Of a stretch of DNA of 64,000 nt, positions 40,001 to 48,880 are shown one piece after another. The notes under the pieces were generated by a model. It did no database searches. It was not told the DNA's origin and saw only the letters and a program-made list of their open reading frames with translations. The translations under genes and the position numbers were made by a program. How positions within the stretch are numbered: position 1 is the first letter of the stretch; every line of letters begins with the position of its first letter. The DNA is from Pithys albifrons albifrons (lineage: Eukaryota > Chordata > Aves > Passeriformes > Thamnophilidae): NCBI RefSeq assembly GCF_047495875.1, contig NC_092463.1:15930724-15994723 (forward strand). Reading direction: 5' to 3'.

Positions 40001-42660
40001 GATGGAACGATCCTTGTGGGTCCTTTCCAATTCAGAATATTCTGTGATTCTGACTCAACTTGCAAATTAGGGTTCGATAAGTGGCAATATAAAAGACACT
40101 GTGACACAAGTAGTATTTTAATATTATTTGTAGATAATTAAGGTAATAGATTTACTTTCTACCATTGTTATTGAATATTTGTAATATATATGGACATAAC
40201 ATCATCTTTTCCAAGTGGGGTATAACACAGGCATCAATAACCATTAATTGCCACTAATCTCATCAAGGCTATTTTTATAGTTGGATATTCAGAAAAGGCA
40301 GTGGCTTTTTGGATTATATCAAGGAGAATCCCAGCTAAGGGATAATCTGAAGGGCAGCAAATAATGCATCTGTATGAGAAAATGAGGCACAAAAAGACCA
40401 GACTGACATTACTGTCAGACAGCAACAGGCAGGGTTATTGTACTACCATAGATAAAAAAAATTCCTGACAAGCCAAAAGTACATATCTCTGTACATTATG
40501 TAAAAGATACTACCAGTGTTACAGTAGCTTTTCAACTATGTTTACTTTTATTCCATTCAGTACAGGAAAGGCAATATACTACTGAACACCAAAAGCTTCC
40601 ACTGGATTATTGCATTAACATACCTGGAGAGCAAGTGATTGCCTTACAAAGCCTATCAAGCAGAGCTGAAGCTACCTTTCAGCAATGAGAACAACAATGC
40701 AGAGGCAAAAATGAAAGAGTCATCAAAAGGAAAAGAAAGTTATACCTCCAGAACAGCTGCTCAAGTAGAGAGAAAGCAGATAAAGCTGTCAGGAGAAGGT
40801 CAAGGCCAGGTACCAAGGAATTGGTAAGATGAAAGATATGAATTGGAACATATACCATTCAACAAGGCAACAATCTAGTTAAGACAGATTGCTGAAAACG
40901 TGATCTTTAATTGGGAAAAGAACACAGAAATTTGCTGCCACACAGGGAAAGAAAAAAAGAAGTCAACTATGCTGATTCTTGTGAGTCAAAAACCAAAACT
41001 GATACACAGCCTTTCAATGATATGCACCACATGCATTGTTTCCTTTGAATTTCCTTGAAGTCAACAGACTGCTTTTATTACAGTAACTAATAGCACATTA
41101 AGTTTTAAAATCCACTATTTAATAAATTCTAGCATAAACAAAACTCACGATCAAATATAGCATTAGTGGAAAAAATGCTTACCTAAAAATAATGCCATGC
41201 ATCCCAAGAAGAGAAAATTAAGTCACCAAGAATATCTATTCTAAACATTGAGTGCAGGCATAGACTAGAAAAGCACTTAAAATAGAATAAGCAAACTGAG
41301 AGGGAGCTGCAGCTGGTTCTCCAATTACTAGATATTGTTTAAAAAATGCGTATTCAACTCAAAATCCTTTAGAATATTTATACTTTCAACAGTAGTTGAA
41401 TGATCTCTATTTTCAACTACCACAATTTAAGTTATTCAAGTAGATGCAATTCAATACTTTGAACAAGACAGAGGTAACATGAAAGTCAGAACAGAGGGAA
41501 GTATTAACATAGTATCTTCTACAGTAATTCCTAAGGACTATAAAACTAATCTCTGAAGTTTCCCCTTCTGAAAGTCTGAACATATAGAGAATGCTAGTAC
41601 AGGTCTGTTATCAGCCTGTAGTAACTGCCCATGAGTGAATATTCACTTAGAGTGAATATGAACTCCCTGAATGTTAACACTCATGGAATCTTGCAAAATC
41701 AACTGCAGGGATAAAGATGATTAAGTACAACTCTGTGTTGGTGAGGGCCATATTAAATAATCAAAAATATTTATACATGTACACAGGCACCTTATTCCAG
41801 GGCAGTTTCTTTAAATTACAGTACCTGTTTTTATCTTGCCTATATGTCTAATATAGTACAAGGTAAAAAAATTACTGAAAGACAGAAAATTAAATTAAAG
41901 GAGTGAAGAGCAAAGCACTAAAAAATCTGTATGTAAACATGATGGTCAGCAATGTTTCAGAGCACTATTTTAGGAAATACCTGAGCAGATAAACAGCCCT
42001 TTCAATATCACTGAGTTCTTCATCAACTGTCAATCTTTCTATTTCTTCTGGCGTCTGTCAAGTGTGAAATAGAGATTATAAGTTTACAATGTCTTATTAT
42101 TTCACCATTTTAATCTTCTAAAAACAACTCCTTCCTCCCCACATATCCAGGGATAGTTCCATGAGTAACCTGAATTTATTAATGAAATCTCGAGTCAACA
42201 TTTAAAATGTAATCAAATTAATCTTTCACCAGGAAAAGACAGAATGTCAGAGAAGCACAGTTCCATGTCAGGCATTATCACTATTTAAGTATAAGCAAAT
42301 CACATATAAATTAATCTAAAGACCTAAGTTAGTCTATTTTTTCCCAGCCTAATATTCTTACACTGAAAATATTAAGTCCCTGCTATATAGTATTCGAGAC
42401 TGTTTATTCCAAAATGACTGAAAACAATGTTTAGTATCCTAGTGCAGTAAAAAAAAATAAACTGCCGATTCACTTATCGGTGCATAAATAAACCAGAAGC
42501 AATTTAAAATTAATTTTAAAGCATCGTTCTATTTTGAGGTATATACCTTCAGGCTCCTGCGTACTGGCCTCTCTATAATAGTTAGTTCCTGCAGGTCTTC
42601 TATGTATCCAAACAGATTGCTCTGACTAAAATCCATCCTGGAGCAGGTTAGCGGGCGCAT
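3913..42660 (-). CDS. PPP4R4: PPP4R4, protein phosphatase 4 regulatory subunit 4 (5' part, coding exons 1-7)
   Basis: Spliced CDS on the minus strand: 42660..42547, 42054..41981, 15663..15561, 8715..8568, 7846..7773, 5680..5574, 4020..3913. PPP4R4 is a HEAT-repeat regulatory subunit that binds the protein phosphatase 4 catalytic subunit in the cytoplasm; that role is family knowledge. Identity comes from near-unbroken similarity to the vertebrate protein as I know it, for example [20 protein letters not shown] in exon 1, [20 protein letters not shown] in exon 3 and [15 protein letters not shown] in exon 7. Counting from the ATG at 42636, the exons cover residues 1-30, 31-54, 55-89, 90-138, 139-163, 164-198 and 199-234. 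Every junction has GT/AG ends and the phases add up with no frameshift or stop. The human protein is roughly 870 residues, so about three quarters of the coding sequence lies beyond the left edge. The helical, leucine-rich segments in exons 3-7 fit HEAT repeats. Some substitutions from human are expected for a bird. Very little doubt about identity. Confidence 0.95.
4021..5573 (-). other. PPP4R4: PPP4R4 intron 6
   Basis: AT-rich intron of 1,553 nt with no recognised repeat or coding signal. Confidence 0.9.
5574..5680 (-). CDS. PPP4R4: PPP4R4 coding exon 6
   Basis: 107 nt, acceptor ...TTCATATAG, donor GTAAGTAA (consensus). Encodes [20 protein letters not shown] followed by [15 protein letters not shown], residues 164-198, and leaves AT for exon 7. 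Confidence 0.95.
5681..7772 (-). other. PPP4R4: PPP4R4 intron 5
   Basis: AT-rich intron of 2,092 nt. The overlapping opposite-strand ORFs at 6555-6837 have no recognisable content. No repeat identified. Confidence 0.9.
7773..7846 (-). CDS. PPP4R4: PPP4R4 coding exon 5
   Basis: 74 nt, acceptor ...TTGAACAG, donor GTAAAAAT. With the carried G it encodes [20 protein letters not shown] followed by TVRHE, residues 139-163, ending on a whole codon. Confidence 0.95.
7847..8567 (-). other. PPP4R4: PPP4R4 intron 4
   Basis: 721-nt intron between phase-consistent exons 4 and 5. The ORF at 8410-8607 runs antisense into exon 4 and is a shadow. Nothing else seen. Confidence 0.9.
8568..8715 (-). CDS. PPP4R4: PPP4R4 coding exon 4
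   Basis: 148 nt, acceptor ...CATACAG, donor GTTAGGGC (T at +4 where A or G is usual, so a slightly weak donor). Encodes residues 90-138 starting [20 protein letters not shown] and ending LEHRDA, plus one base. The amphipathic helices fit a HEAT repeat. Confidence 0.94.
9725..10320 (+). mobile_element. CR1 LINE fragment, internally deleted
   Basis: Plus-strand CR1 retrotransposon relic. The stretch 9858-10110 encodes a recognisable reverse-transcriptase core ([36 protein letters not shown]). Around 10115-10130 it jumps straight to sequence from near the 3' end of ORF2 ([20 protein letters not shown] in another frame). This implies loss of the part between the RT core and the C-terminus. It ends in the CR1-type 3' tail with ATTCTATAATTCTA. 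It is antisense to PPP4R4, 5'-truncated and dead. Confidence 0.9.
10888..10957 (+). mobile_element. CR1 3'-terminal fragment
   Basis: About 70 nt matching only the CR1 3' end: a purine-rich stretch, then TCTTTTCCAACCTAAATGAT and the short tail repeat ATTCTATGATTCTATGA. Extreme 5' truncation is typical of CR1. Confidence 0.8.
13728..14425 (-). mobile_element. CR1 LINE fragment, minus strand
   Basis: Reads in reverse as a CR1 3' portion. Position 13730 starts with the complement of the CR1 tail (CACAGAATGGTTGAGGCTGG). Going right it passes through the complement of the ORF2 C-terminal region (landmarks: CTCTGGGCAACTTGTGCCAG, CTGGTCCTGTCACTGGG, GGAGCCCAGAACTGGATACA). Many small indels break the reading frame. 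It is in the same orientation as PPP4R4 transcription. Confidence 0.88.
15561..15663 (-). CDS. PPP4R4: PPP4R4 coding exon 3
   Basis: 103 nt, acceptor ...TTTTGCAAG, donor GTAAGTTT. The first T completes a serine codon with AG from exon 2, and the exon ends on a whole codon. It encodes [20 protein letters not shown] and [14 protein letters not shown], residues 55-89, part of the N-terminal HEAT array. Confidence 0.95.
17604..17868 (-). mobile_element. CR1 LINE 3' fragment, minus strand
   Basis: Begins with the complement of the CR1 tail (AGAATCATAGAATATCTC) and continues through TTGGTGCTGTGGCCACTT and CAGTGAAGAACCTTTTCCTA, all landmarks of the antisense CR1 3' region. Diverged and 5'-truncated. 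Confidence 0.85.
17960..18094 (-). mobile_element. tRNA-derived SINE (TguSINE1-like), minus strand
   Basis: Read on the minus strand it starts with a tRNA-Ile-like head: A-box region CAGTTGGTTAGAGCATG, an anticodon-arm region around GTTAATAA, and a B-box-like GGTTTGATCCC. It then passes into a CR1-type tail (TTGGACTTGATGAGCCTT, then CAGAATATTCTTTGA). A tRNA-Ile head joined to a CR1 tail is the design of the songbird SINE TguSINE1. Assignment is from memory of the structure, not a database match. Confidence 0.75.
20240..21450 (+). mobile_element. CR1 LINE fragment (old copy)
   Basis: A degraded CR1 reverse-transcriptase region. It includes a stretch encoding FEKVKSCLT, a frame-broken FSKAFD-like block ([10 protein letters not shown] in the available frame) and a later block resembling [10 protein letters not shown]. 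It finishes with a CR1-like 3' end (GATGATCTCCAGAGGTCCCT, then ATTATGATTATATTC). It has many frameshifts and is antisense to PPP4R4. The 5' boundary is approximate. Confidence 0.75.
22222..22381 (+). mobile_element. CR1 3' end fragment
   Basis: Short fragment with CR1 3'UTR landmarks: TTGGCCCTATTTTAAGCAGG, then TTGGACCAAATGACTTCC and CAACAACTTAAACTACCCTG. No coding content. Confidence 0.75.
27034..27612 (+). mobile_element. Solo LTR, avian ERVL-like
   Basis: A 579-nt element beginning TGTGCTGGTTTTGG and ending ...ACACCACAACA (TG...CA). Inside are a TATA box (TATATAAA, 27302-27309), a poly(A) signal (ATTAAA, 27480-27485) followed by CTGTCTTTATCTCA, and a GC-richer 3' part. The layout is U3, short R, then U5. 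Flanks are CTACT on the left and TTACT on the right, a plausible 5-bp target duplication with one mismatch, as expected for ERVL. No internal gag/pol/env sequence adjoins it, so it is a solo LTR left by recombination. It lies antisense within PPP4R4 intron 2. The family label is from general resemblance. Confidence 0.8.
28066..28076. repeat. C11 homopolymer tract
   Basis: Run of 11 cytosines inside a pyrimidine-rich patch (28062-28092) in PPP4R4 intron 2. A likely length-variable and error-prone site. Confidence 0.95.
31961..32915 (+). mobile_element. CR1 LINE fragment, first of a cluster of three
   Basis: Plus-strand CR1 covering the RT core to the 3' end. It encodes [20 protein letters not shown], then [19 protein letters not shown] (SADD instead of the usual FADD). 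It breaks frame near 32250, continues through the conserved C-terminal block ([33 protein letters not shown] region), and ends with TCCTTGTGGGTCCCTTCCAG and ATTCTCTGATTC. It is 5'-truncated and frameshifted. Confidence 0.9.
33235..34158 (+). mobile_element. CR1 LINE fragment, second of the cluster
   Basis: Plus-strand CR1 from the RT core to the 3' end. Landmarks are GTGTCCCTCAGGGGTCTGTA at 33302, a D(S)[11 protein letters not shown] relic near 33395, and [20 protein letters not shown] at about 33550. The C-terminal noncoding-like stretch (GAAATTCTTTACTGTGAGGG) and a tail ending TTTCTATGACTCTAC follow. It differs from its neighbours enough to be a separate insertion rather than a duplication. 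Confidence 0.88.
34955..36117 (+). mobile_element. CR1 LINE fragment with longest surviving ORF
   Basis: Plus-strand CR1, 1.16 kb. Positions 35139-36008 keep an open frame of 289 codons through RT and the C-terminal domain ([76 protein letters not shown]). The upstream part from about 34955 encodes a [15 protein letters not shown] RT motif A region before a stop. The catalytic FADD box reads FADN and a short internal deletion follows it, so it is inactive. It ends at TCTCTTCCAACTTAAATGAT. Its least-broken frame suggests the youngest copy in the cluster. Confidence 0.92.
39921..40052 (+). mobile_element. tRNA-derived SINE (TguSINE1-like), plus strand
   Basis: tRNA-Ile-like head (CTCAGTTGGTTAGAGCATGG, then TGCTAGTAACACTAAGGTTG and the B-box-like GGGTCTGATCCC). 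A CR1-like tail follows (ACGATCCTTGTGGGTCCTTT, then CAGAATATTCTGTGATTCTGA). The head-tail layout matches the minus-strand copy at 17960-18094, and it is less diverged. It is not a functional tRNA gene: the 5' acceptor arm is missing, the B box is altered, and the sequence runs on into the CR1 tail. Confidence 0.82.
41981..42054 (-). CDS. PPP4R4: PPP4R4 coding exon 2
   Basis: 74 nt, acceptor ...TTGACAG, donor GTATTTCC. Encodes [20 protein letters not shown] followed by VYLL and leaves two bases (AG) for the next exon. It matches the acidic N-terminal stretch of PPP4R4 that leads into the first HEAT repeat. It is only 492 nt from exon 1, then followed by a very long intron. Confidence 0.95.
42055..42546 (-). 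other. PPP4R4: PPP4R4 intron 1
   Basis: 492-nt intron between coding exons 1 and 2. AT-rich, no repeat recognised. Being short and next to the CpG island it may carry promoter-proximal elements, but none is identifiable by eye. Confidence 0.9.
42547..42660 (-). CDS. PPP4R4: PPP4R4 coding exon 1
   Basis: Begins [11 protein letters not shown] from the ATG at 42636-42634 and ends ...RRSLK just before a GTATAT donor. That ATG has A at -3 and G at +4, a strong Kozak context. A second in-frame ATG lies 24 nt upstream (42660-42658) and would add MRPLTCSR; its context is weak (T at -3, C at +4). The human protein also carries a short extension before MDFSQ, so I extend the exon to 42660 but consider 42636 the more likely start. 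The 5'UTR continues into the CpG island. Confidence 0.9.
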
Positions 42661-43470
42661 GGAACAGCTGAGCCTCCGGCCGCGGCCGCCGTGCCCGAGC
42701 CTGGCTCACAGCGCGACCGAGCGCTCACTGCGGCAGCGCCACCGCCCCCGCCCTGCCTCCTGCCGGCAAACTTTCCCGCTCGGCCCGGGCGGACAGGGAG
42801 CGGGTCCGGCGCCCGCAGCCCCGGGGCAGCCGCTGGTGCCTCGGGGGGCGGGAGTTTCGAGCCAAGTTTGCCCTGATCGCGGGGCCGCCCCTGTCCGCAG
42901 CGGGGATCGAGCCGCCCCCGGCCGCCAGAAGAGCACGGCGGAGCCCTGGGCGCAGCACCCGGGACTGCGGGGCTCGCTCCGCACCGGCGGGGCAGGGAAG
43001 GGCGCGGAGCGGCGCTCCCGCCGCGGGAACCGGGAGCCGCCTCTGCCTCCGCCCGGGAGGAGGGCCGGGCGCTGCGGTGCAGTGACGCTCCCGCCCCCGT
43101 CCCGCAGCGCAGCGCCCCGCACTCCCTCCGCGGCGGCGCCGGGCTGAGCGCCTGGCCGGGGCAGCGCCGGCACCGCCGAGCCAGTCACCGGGACAACGCG
43201 GAGCTACCGCGGCCTCCGCGGGGCAGAACAGCGCCTGAGCCGGCACGGCGGAACGCGTCGCCCCCTCAGCCCGGACCGCGTCGGGGCTGCCCCGCCGGGC
43301 TACCCTGGCCCGCCGCGCGGCTTCTCGTCCGCAGCTGTGGCCTCTGCTGGCTCCCTCTCCCGCAGCTGCCGCCTCCCCACAGCTCCTCGTCCGCCGCTGC
43401 CGCCGCCCCTTGGGGCGCCGCGGGCCCGGCCCCGGCAGCGGTGCTGGCCCCGCTCTTACGGCTGTGCCAA
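42640..43470 (-). promoter_or_regulatory. PPP4R4: CpG island / promoter and 5'UTR of PPP4R4
   Basis: About 830 nt of very GC- and CpG-rich DNA abruptly bounded by AT-rich sequence on both sides, directly upstream of the PPP4R4 start codon. No TATA box stands out; GC boxes and GGGCGG-like cores are frequent (for example GGGGGGCGGG at about 42843). It therefore looks like a TATA-less CpG-island promoter with dispersed starts. The exact transcription start and the 5'UTR length cannot be read from sequence. Long ORFs crossing it on both strands result from its lack of AT-rich stops. Confidence 0.85.
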
Positions 43471-45636
43471 AGCGGAATTGCACCGCACAAACCTGCAAAT
43501 GAGCTGTTTTAATGAAAAGTCCAAAGCAGGTTCCTCCTCCAATGAATACTTTCATATTAATTTGACTTCCTTGGGCAGTAGTAAGTTACGAATCTACACC
43601 AAAGACATCATTTATACTCTTTCTAAATTCTTACTCTTCAGCTTTACATTCGAGACCCAGGTTACACACCACTCACACAGCAGCGCAGATTTCATATGAA
43701 TAGTCTTCCTCATACATGATGCCATAGGATTTACCATGGAGTAGGCGGGAGAGTATTTTTTTTTCAGAATAAAGGCATACCAGTTTTATTCCTGGTTCAC
43801 AGGCAAATAAGCATGGAAAATGAAATCTTTTTAAAAAACTTGGTAGGACAGCTTTTGTTGGGGTGGGTCAGTGATGTAAAATTATGCAGGACAAGAATCT
43901 CACAGAGTTGCACTCAGCATTTACTGAGCCAAGCTATTCACCGGCCTCTAGACAGTGGTCATGGCAATGATTATATGGAACACAATTAAACAAACCACAC
44001 TCACACCAGGAGTTTAAAAACCCTGTAAATATTTCACAAGGCTTTGAGTGGGTGCAATATTCTACTATTACTGTGAAATGCCTGCATGACCCAGTAAGTT
44101 TTGTTGCATAAAAGTAATTCCATAAATTGTAATTATTAGATAATACTATATGTAGTTTATTGCCCAGAATTTGAGTAACTTTTATTTTATGATTGGTAAG
44201 TACCTCAGCTTCCATCTAGCAAAAAATAAACATGGTCCCCTGTGTGTTACTTCTCTGTCTACCAGTAAGGCCAAGTCCTGTGCTCAGTTAAACAAGTAAA
44301 ACAGTAAAAAATTAGAGCATCTCCGTTAATTGCAAATGTATGACGGAAAATATAATCCAAATATATAAATAATCAGTGTTATATAATAGAAAACCAAAAC
44401 CATTTGAAGTTTTCAAGGCATGATGATAAATTGAGAAACAGTATTTTGAACATCTCCTTCGCATTATCTTTTTCACTGGGAACATCATCAGACAGCAAAT
44501 ATAATAGTTAAAGCTGAACCTAAGTTCTCTCAAAGTAGTTGGGTAATGAGCTCCACAAGGAGAAATAAAAAAAAGATGTTTATACAATGTTCTTTTCTCA
44601 AACTCAGAATCCTGACATGCAGGCTTCTGCCAGTGATAAGTATTAGGAAAACATACTGAAATCACAATCACAATTAGTTATGAAAATCCTTTTTCAAGTT
44701 CTTTCACGGAAAATCTGTGGTTATTTTACCTTGCAAGTAGTTCTCATAGATCTTAGATATTTTATGAGACCTTATGTGTGCCTTGAATTAGGAACTCAAT
44801 GCAGTTTTCAAACCAGAAATTTTGTAACTCAGTTTTAAAGTCTGCAGAACATGGAGTTTAGATATACAATTAGGCTGATTTATCATGTTATATTTTACAT
44901 AAATTTTGTAAGCCACTAAGGAAGAGAGTTTCTTATAAACATTTAAACAGCCTTTAAAAATCTGTCCTTTTAACTCAGTTCAGGAAACACTATGGGGGCA
45001 TGACTGACATTAGTTTTAAAATCAGTAGATATGTCAAAGAGATCTACAGTATCCCAGAAATGTGAAAAGTAAAATAAAAATAAGATTTTTTTTTCTGTAA
45101 ATTGAATAGTGGACTAGAATAAAGATCACAGGAGGAATTACATTAAATATAAACAAATGTCTTTTTGACACACACATTTGACAGCAAAATAAAGCTTGCA
45201 TATTTTTGTTCCAAAACCACATATATAAAACTTAATCCCCTCTGACAGTAAATCTGCAGGCAAATGGTCTCATTCTCAGCTATGACTTCTCTTCCAACTG
45301 CTGCTGTTTTCATCTCCTCCCCTTTCCCCTCCTCTCTTCTCTCAAATAAAGCTCTACTCTCAGCTTCATTCTAACCTTGTCATAGCTATTGTAACAGAAT
45401 GAAGAGCTATTTCATGCTGCTTTTGTGAAATTCAGAGTGAATTGGAAACTTCATTTTAACACAGGAGCTGTGTAAGCTTGAAAAGCCAATATCAGGCTGA
45501 TTTCAAATAATCCTTCCTTAAGGGAGACAACTGCAGAGCACCTGGGAAAATGGCACCCATTCCTAGTGGAAGAAGAGAGAATGTTATTCAGGCTTTCTAA
45601 AGCAATTGTCTCTAAAGGCCATGAAGGCAAAGGTCA

Positions 45637-45719
45637 AAAAAACCCCAAACTAACAAACCAACCAACCAAAAAACAAAACAAAACAAACCCACCCAAAACA
45701 AAACAAACAAACAAAAACC
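45637..45719. repeat. (AAAC)n/(AACC)n-rich low-complexity tract
   Basis: About 80 nt made almost only of A and C, with units AAAC, AACC and AAAAC (for example CAAACAAACAAAAAC). A degenerate microsatellite, likely grown from an A-rich tail. Confidence 0.9.
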
Positions 45720-47959
45720 CCTGATAAAATAGATGGAAGAACTTTGTACCTGAAGAATTCTTCAGGTACACTGGCTCCACCTAATGACTCTTGGGTGAAG
45801 GGATTTGTCATCTTGGACAGAGACACAATTCTCCTTTGTTACCCAGCACTTACATGTCTGCCTTATGGAACCTGCTCTGAAAAAGTTGTGTTCCTTACTT
45901 TACTTGTTACATGTACCCAGAGAATTAACTTATAAATCAAATTATTCACAGAGAAACTGAAAATTTGTGGAGTCTCAGCAAATATTTCCAGGCCTGAGTC
46001 AGCTGAAATATCAAGTAACTTGTCTGGGGGATACAAAAGTACATGCCAAGAAGTACTTTGAGGCAAAATGTATGCACTCCTGATTAAAAGCCAGAATTGC
46101 TTGTGCAATGGCCAAACTAAAAAAGGAGGAAAAATTCAGCAAAGATTTTTGAATTATATTGGGGCAGAAAAAAATGTTTTGCGTCAACTTAAAAGTAATG
46201 CTTTCTGTTAAGGCTTTGTTTTGTTTTACTTTAGACAACAGAAGAATTATGGTAAACATCAAAATTCAATTAAACATTTCAGTCTTCATTTCCCATTTTC
46301 TTTAATTTCATACTCCATAGAAAAATAAATATTTCATAATGTACATTATGTAGATTATGCACTGTGTGATCACTGTGCTGCTCAGGACTCAGCACCTGAA
46401 CTGTGCAGAAGTTCACTTCAGTCTGTTCACTCCTACCAAGAGAAAGCCAGAGCTGTAACAACTGTCACTCACCATTTCCAAATGAGCAACCTCTGGAACT
46501 GGTTTTTACAGTTTGCCAAACCCTTAAAAAAAAGCAGTTTCAGTGTTCCATCTAATGCCTTAAAAGACAAGATTTTGGGTTTTATTCCATTTATACTCCA
46601 AGTAAGAATGTCTCCACGAAAAGTGGTTCTTTAGAAACTCCATGTCAAGGCAAACTTGTAAGAAGATTAATATAAAAGAAACATGCACAAAAATATTAGG
46701 CTACCTCAGAACAATGCTTGGAATGTAGCATACGCAAATCTCAGCAGGAAAAAAATATTATTTCGCATATTTTCTACTTTGTTGCTAAGAAACTGTTGCT
46801 TCATTTTACTACTGTCATTTGCAGAAAAATTATGGTTGTTCTTTTGCCACTTGGGTCATCTCATTGTAACAGCAATATAATTAAACGGGTTATAAAGGAA
46901 AAAGCACTGGTTTGTATTCAATGTTCTTTCATCATCTGTCGCCTGGTCTCCCATATTCTCTCTCCTGTAACTGAGTTCCCTCCAGTAAGATCTAAGAAAT
47001 AAAAAAAGGTTATTTTATGAAAACACACAAAAAATCCTTACATTTGTTTTTATGTAATAGATAAAATCTGTAAGACTGCAATCACTGTGTTCTCCTTGTC
47101 TTTCTGTAAGAACTATTATTGTTCTCCTACAGAGAATAACAACCGAGCAAATAGAAGGTGCCATTCTTCTTCATATCTTCCAGCTATTTGTAGGATTTTT
47201 CACCTGGTAATGGGATCTAATAGCAAACTACTTTACAAAGTTTAAGTGAATGATTTTGTATTGTAAAAACAGAACATTTTTTTCCCCATGGTTACTTATT
47301 TTTCCCAAATATCCACATAAAGCAGAATATATTTACATTTTAGAAATATGAGCAATGATGGCAAAAATCTCAGTGCCATCAGTATTTCAAAAGAGAGGTC
47401 TATACCACATTCTACCAGGAATTTGCTTTACCCTTTACAATGAGCAGGAAAGGAAAACATCTCTGGACCAGTAACAGATTAAACAATACTGGCTATGGTG
47501 CAGGAACTGGAGCTCATCTTTTCAGAGTGAAAAGCCCAGCACGGTCCCCAAAAGCAGCCAGCACATTCCCACACCATCCCTTGGTTCAAGTCAGGCGTCT
47601 GCACCTCCCTGTAGGCAGTAAGGATGCAAGAACCCTGACCCAGAAGGTGAAAAGAGCATACCAGTATGGACATGGCCAAGACACATCAGTCTGCTGGAAA
47701 GCCAAACACTGGCACTGCTATATTCATAATGAAGAGGAAGCCAATGAGTTCAGTTCCTTACTATGACAACATGAACAGTCTGTACTACTCATGTCAAACA
47801 TTACATTAAAACTAACAACTTTATCCCTTTGAGTATTCTTTACCGATTGGTTGATGTAGAAACTTAAGATTTCTTACCTAAAATTAGTGTTGCCCAGTTT
47901 ACCAAGTTTCTTCTTGTGCTAGTGTTGTCCTTTAAACTATTCTTTTCCTGGTATTTAAA

Positions 47960-48880
47960 GACTGCAGTCCTACCTGCTCTAATCATGGGTTAAACAAACT
48001 AAGCTCAGCATTTAGTCTGCACTCCTAAACCAGGCTCTTCATTCCCCTGATCACCCTAGCAGTCTCCTTGGAATCTGCTGCAGTTTGACTTTGTCTCTTG
48101 AATTAAGGTGATCAGAATACAGTATTGAAAACAAAAATTTCAGGGAAGTAATGCCTCTTGTGAAGAATGAATATTTGTACAGGCATTAGTTTACCAAATA
48201 CACTACTGTGGCAGCTCACAGTTATCTTGTGGTCAATTAATACTGTCATCCACAGTTATCTAAAACTAATTAACTTCCATCTTAATGGTATAAATTCTCA
48301 CTATTAGCTTTAGCTGAATGGTGCTGTACTTTGTATAAGTAAATTCATCCAATTATTCTGGTCCTCAAGGTCCTTTCAATCTGCCTTACCTTAATATCAT
48401 AATTCCCCTCTGTATTAATAACTGTGTCATCAGCAGATTTAATATTTTATTACAGTTATTCATTACATAAGATTAGTCCACAAGACTTTAAGAAACTCAA
48501 ATAAACTCAACATAAATTATAGGTTAATCTATCAATGAATACACAAATGTGCTCCCCAAAATGAAGCATGCATTGCTCTTCCCATTTAGCAAACTCCTTT
48601 TACCTCAAAGTTCTCTACTGTTCATTGTTATTAATATTTTTCCATATATAAAAGATTTTGAGGTTGTCCAGGTAGATTAGATAACCTTTATTTTTCTGCC
48701 CGGAAAAGCAGTTACCTTATTAAGTGACATGGCCTGATTTCCTGTTTCCCCCAGGATAATCAATATTGATGTTTATTTAATTTACTGTTATGTTCTTAAC
48801 TTTATCATTCTTCCCTTGAAAATATTCTGAAGTATCTATTGCATCTGACTGCATTTGCAACCATTCCAAATGTTTCCCTC
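47960..48880 (-). mobile_element. Ancient LINE relic (CR1/L3-like), antisense
   Basis: Several blocks look like the reverse complement of a LINE 3' region: CAGGCTCTTCATTCCCCTGA, TTGAATTAAGGTGATCAGAATAC-type wording near 48100, CTGTGTCATCAGCAGATTTA at about 48422, and GACATGGCCTGATTTCC at 48727. Divergence is high and no frame survives. It could instead be several small old fragments; boundaries are rough. Confidence 0.4.

Larger units (their letters stand above)
15664..41980 (-). other. PPP4R4: PPP4R4 intron 2 (26.3 kb)
   Basis: By far the largest intron, between coding exons 2 and 3. It contains most of the window's repeats: CR1 pieces near 17.6, 20.2, 22.2, 32.0, 33.2 and 35.0 kb, tRNA-like SINEs near 18.0 and 39.9 kb, and an ERVL-like solo LTR at 27.0 kb. 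Between them the sequence is AT-rich. I recognise no further coding exon of any gene on either strand. Confidence 0.88.

Noticed and set aside
42659..43555. Long overlapping ORFs on both strands (up to 276 codons) in the GC-rich block
   Set aside because: They result from few AT-rich stop codons in a CpG island. Translations are alanine/arginine/proline/glycine-rich with no domain, and the real start of PPP4R4 lies beside them.
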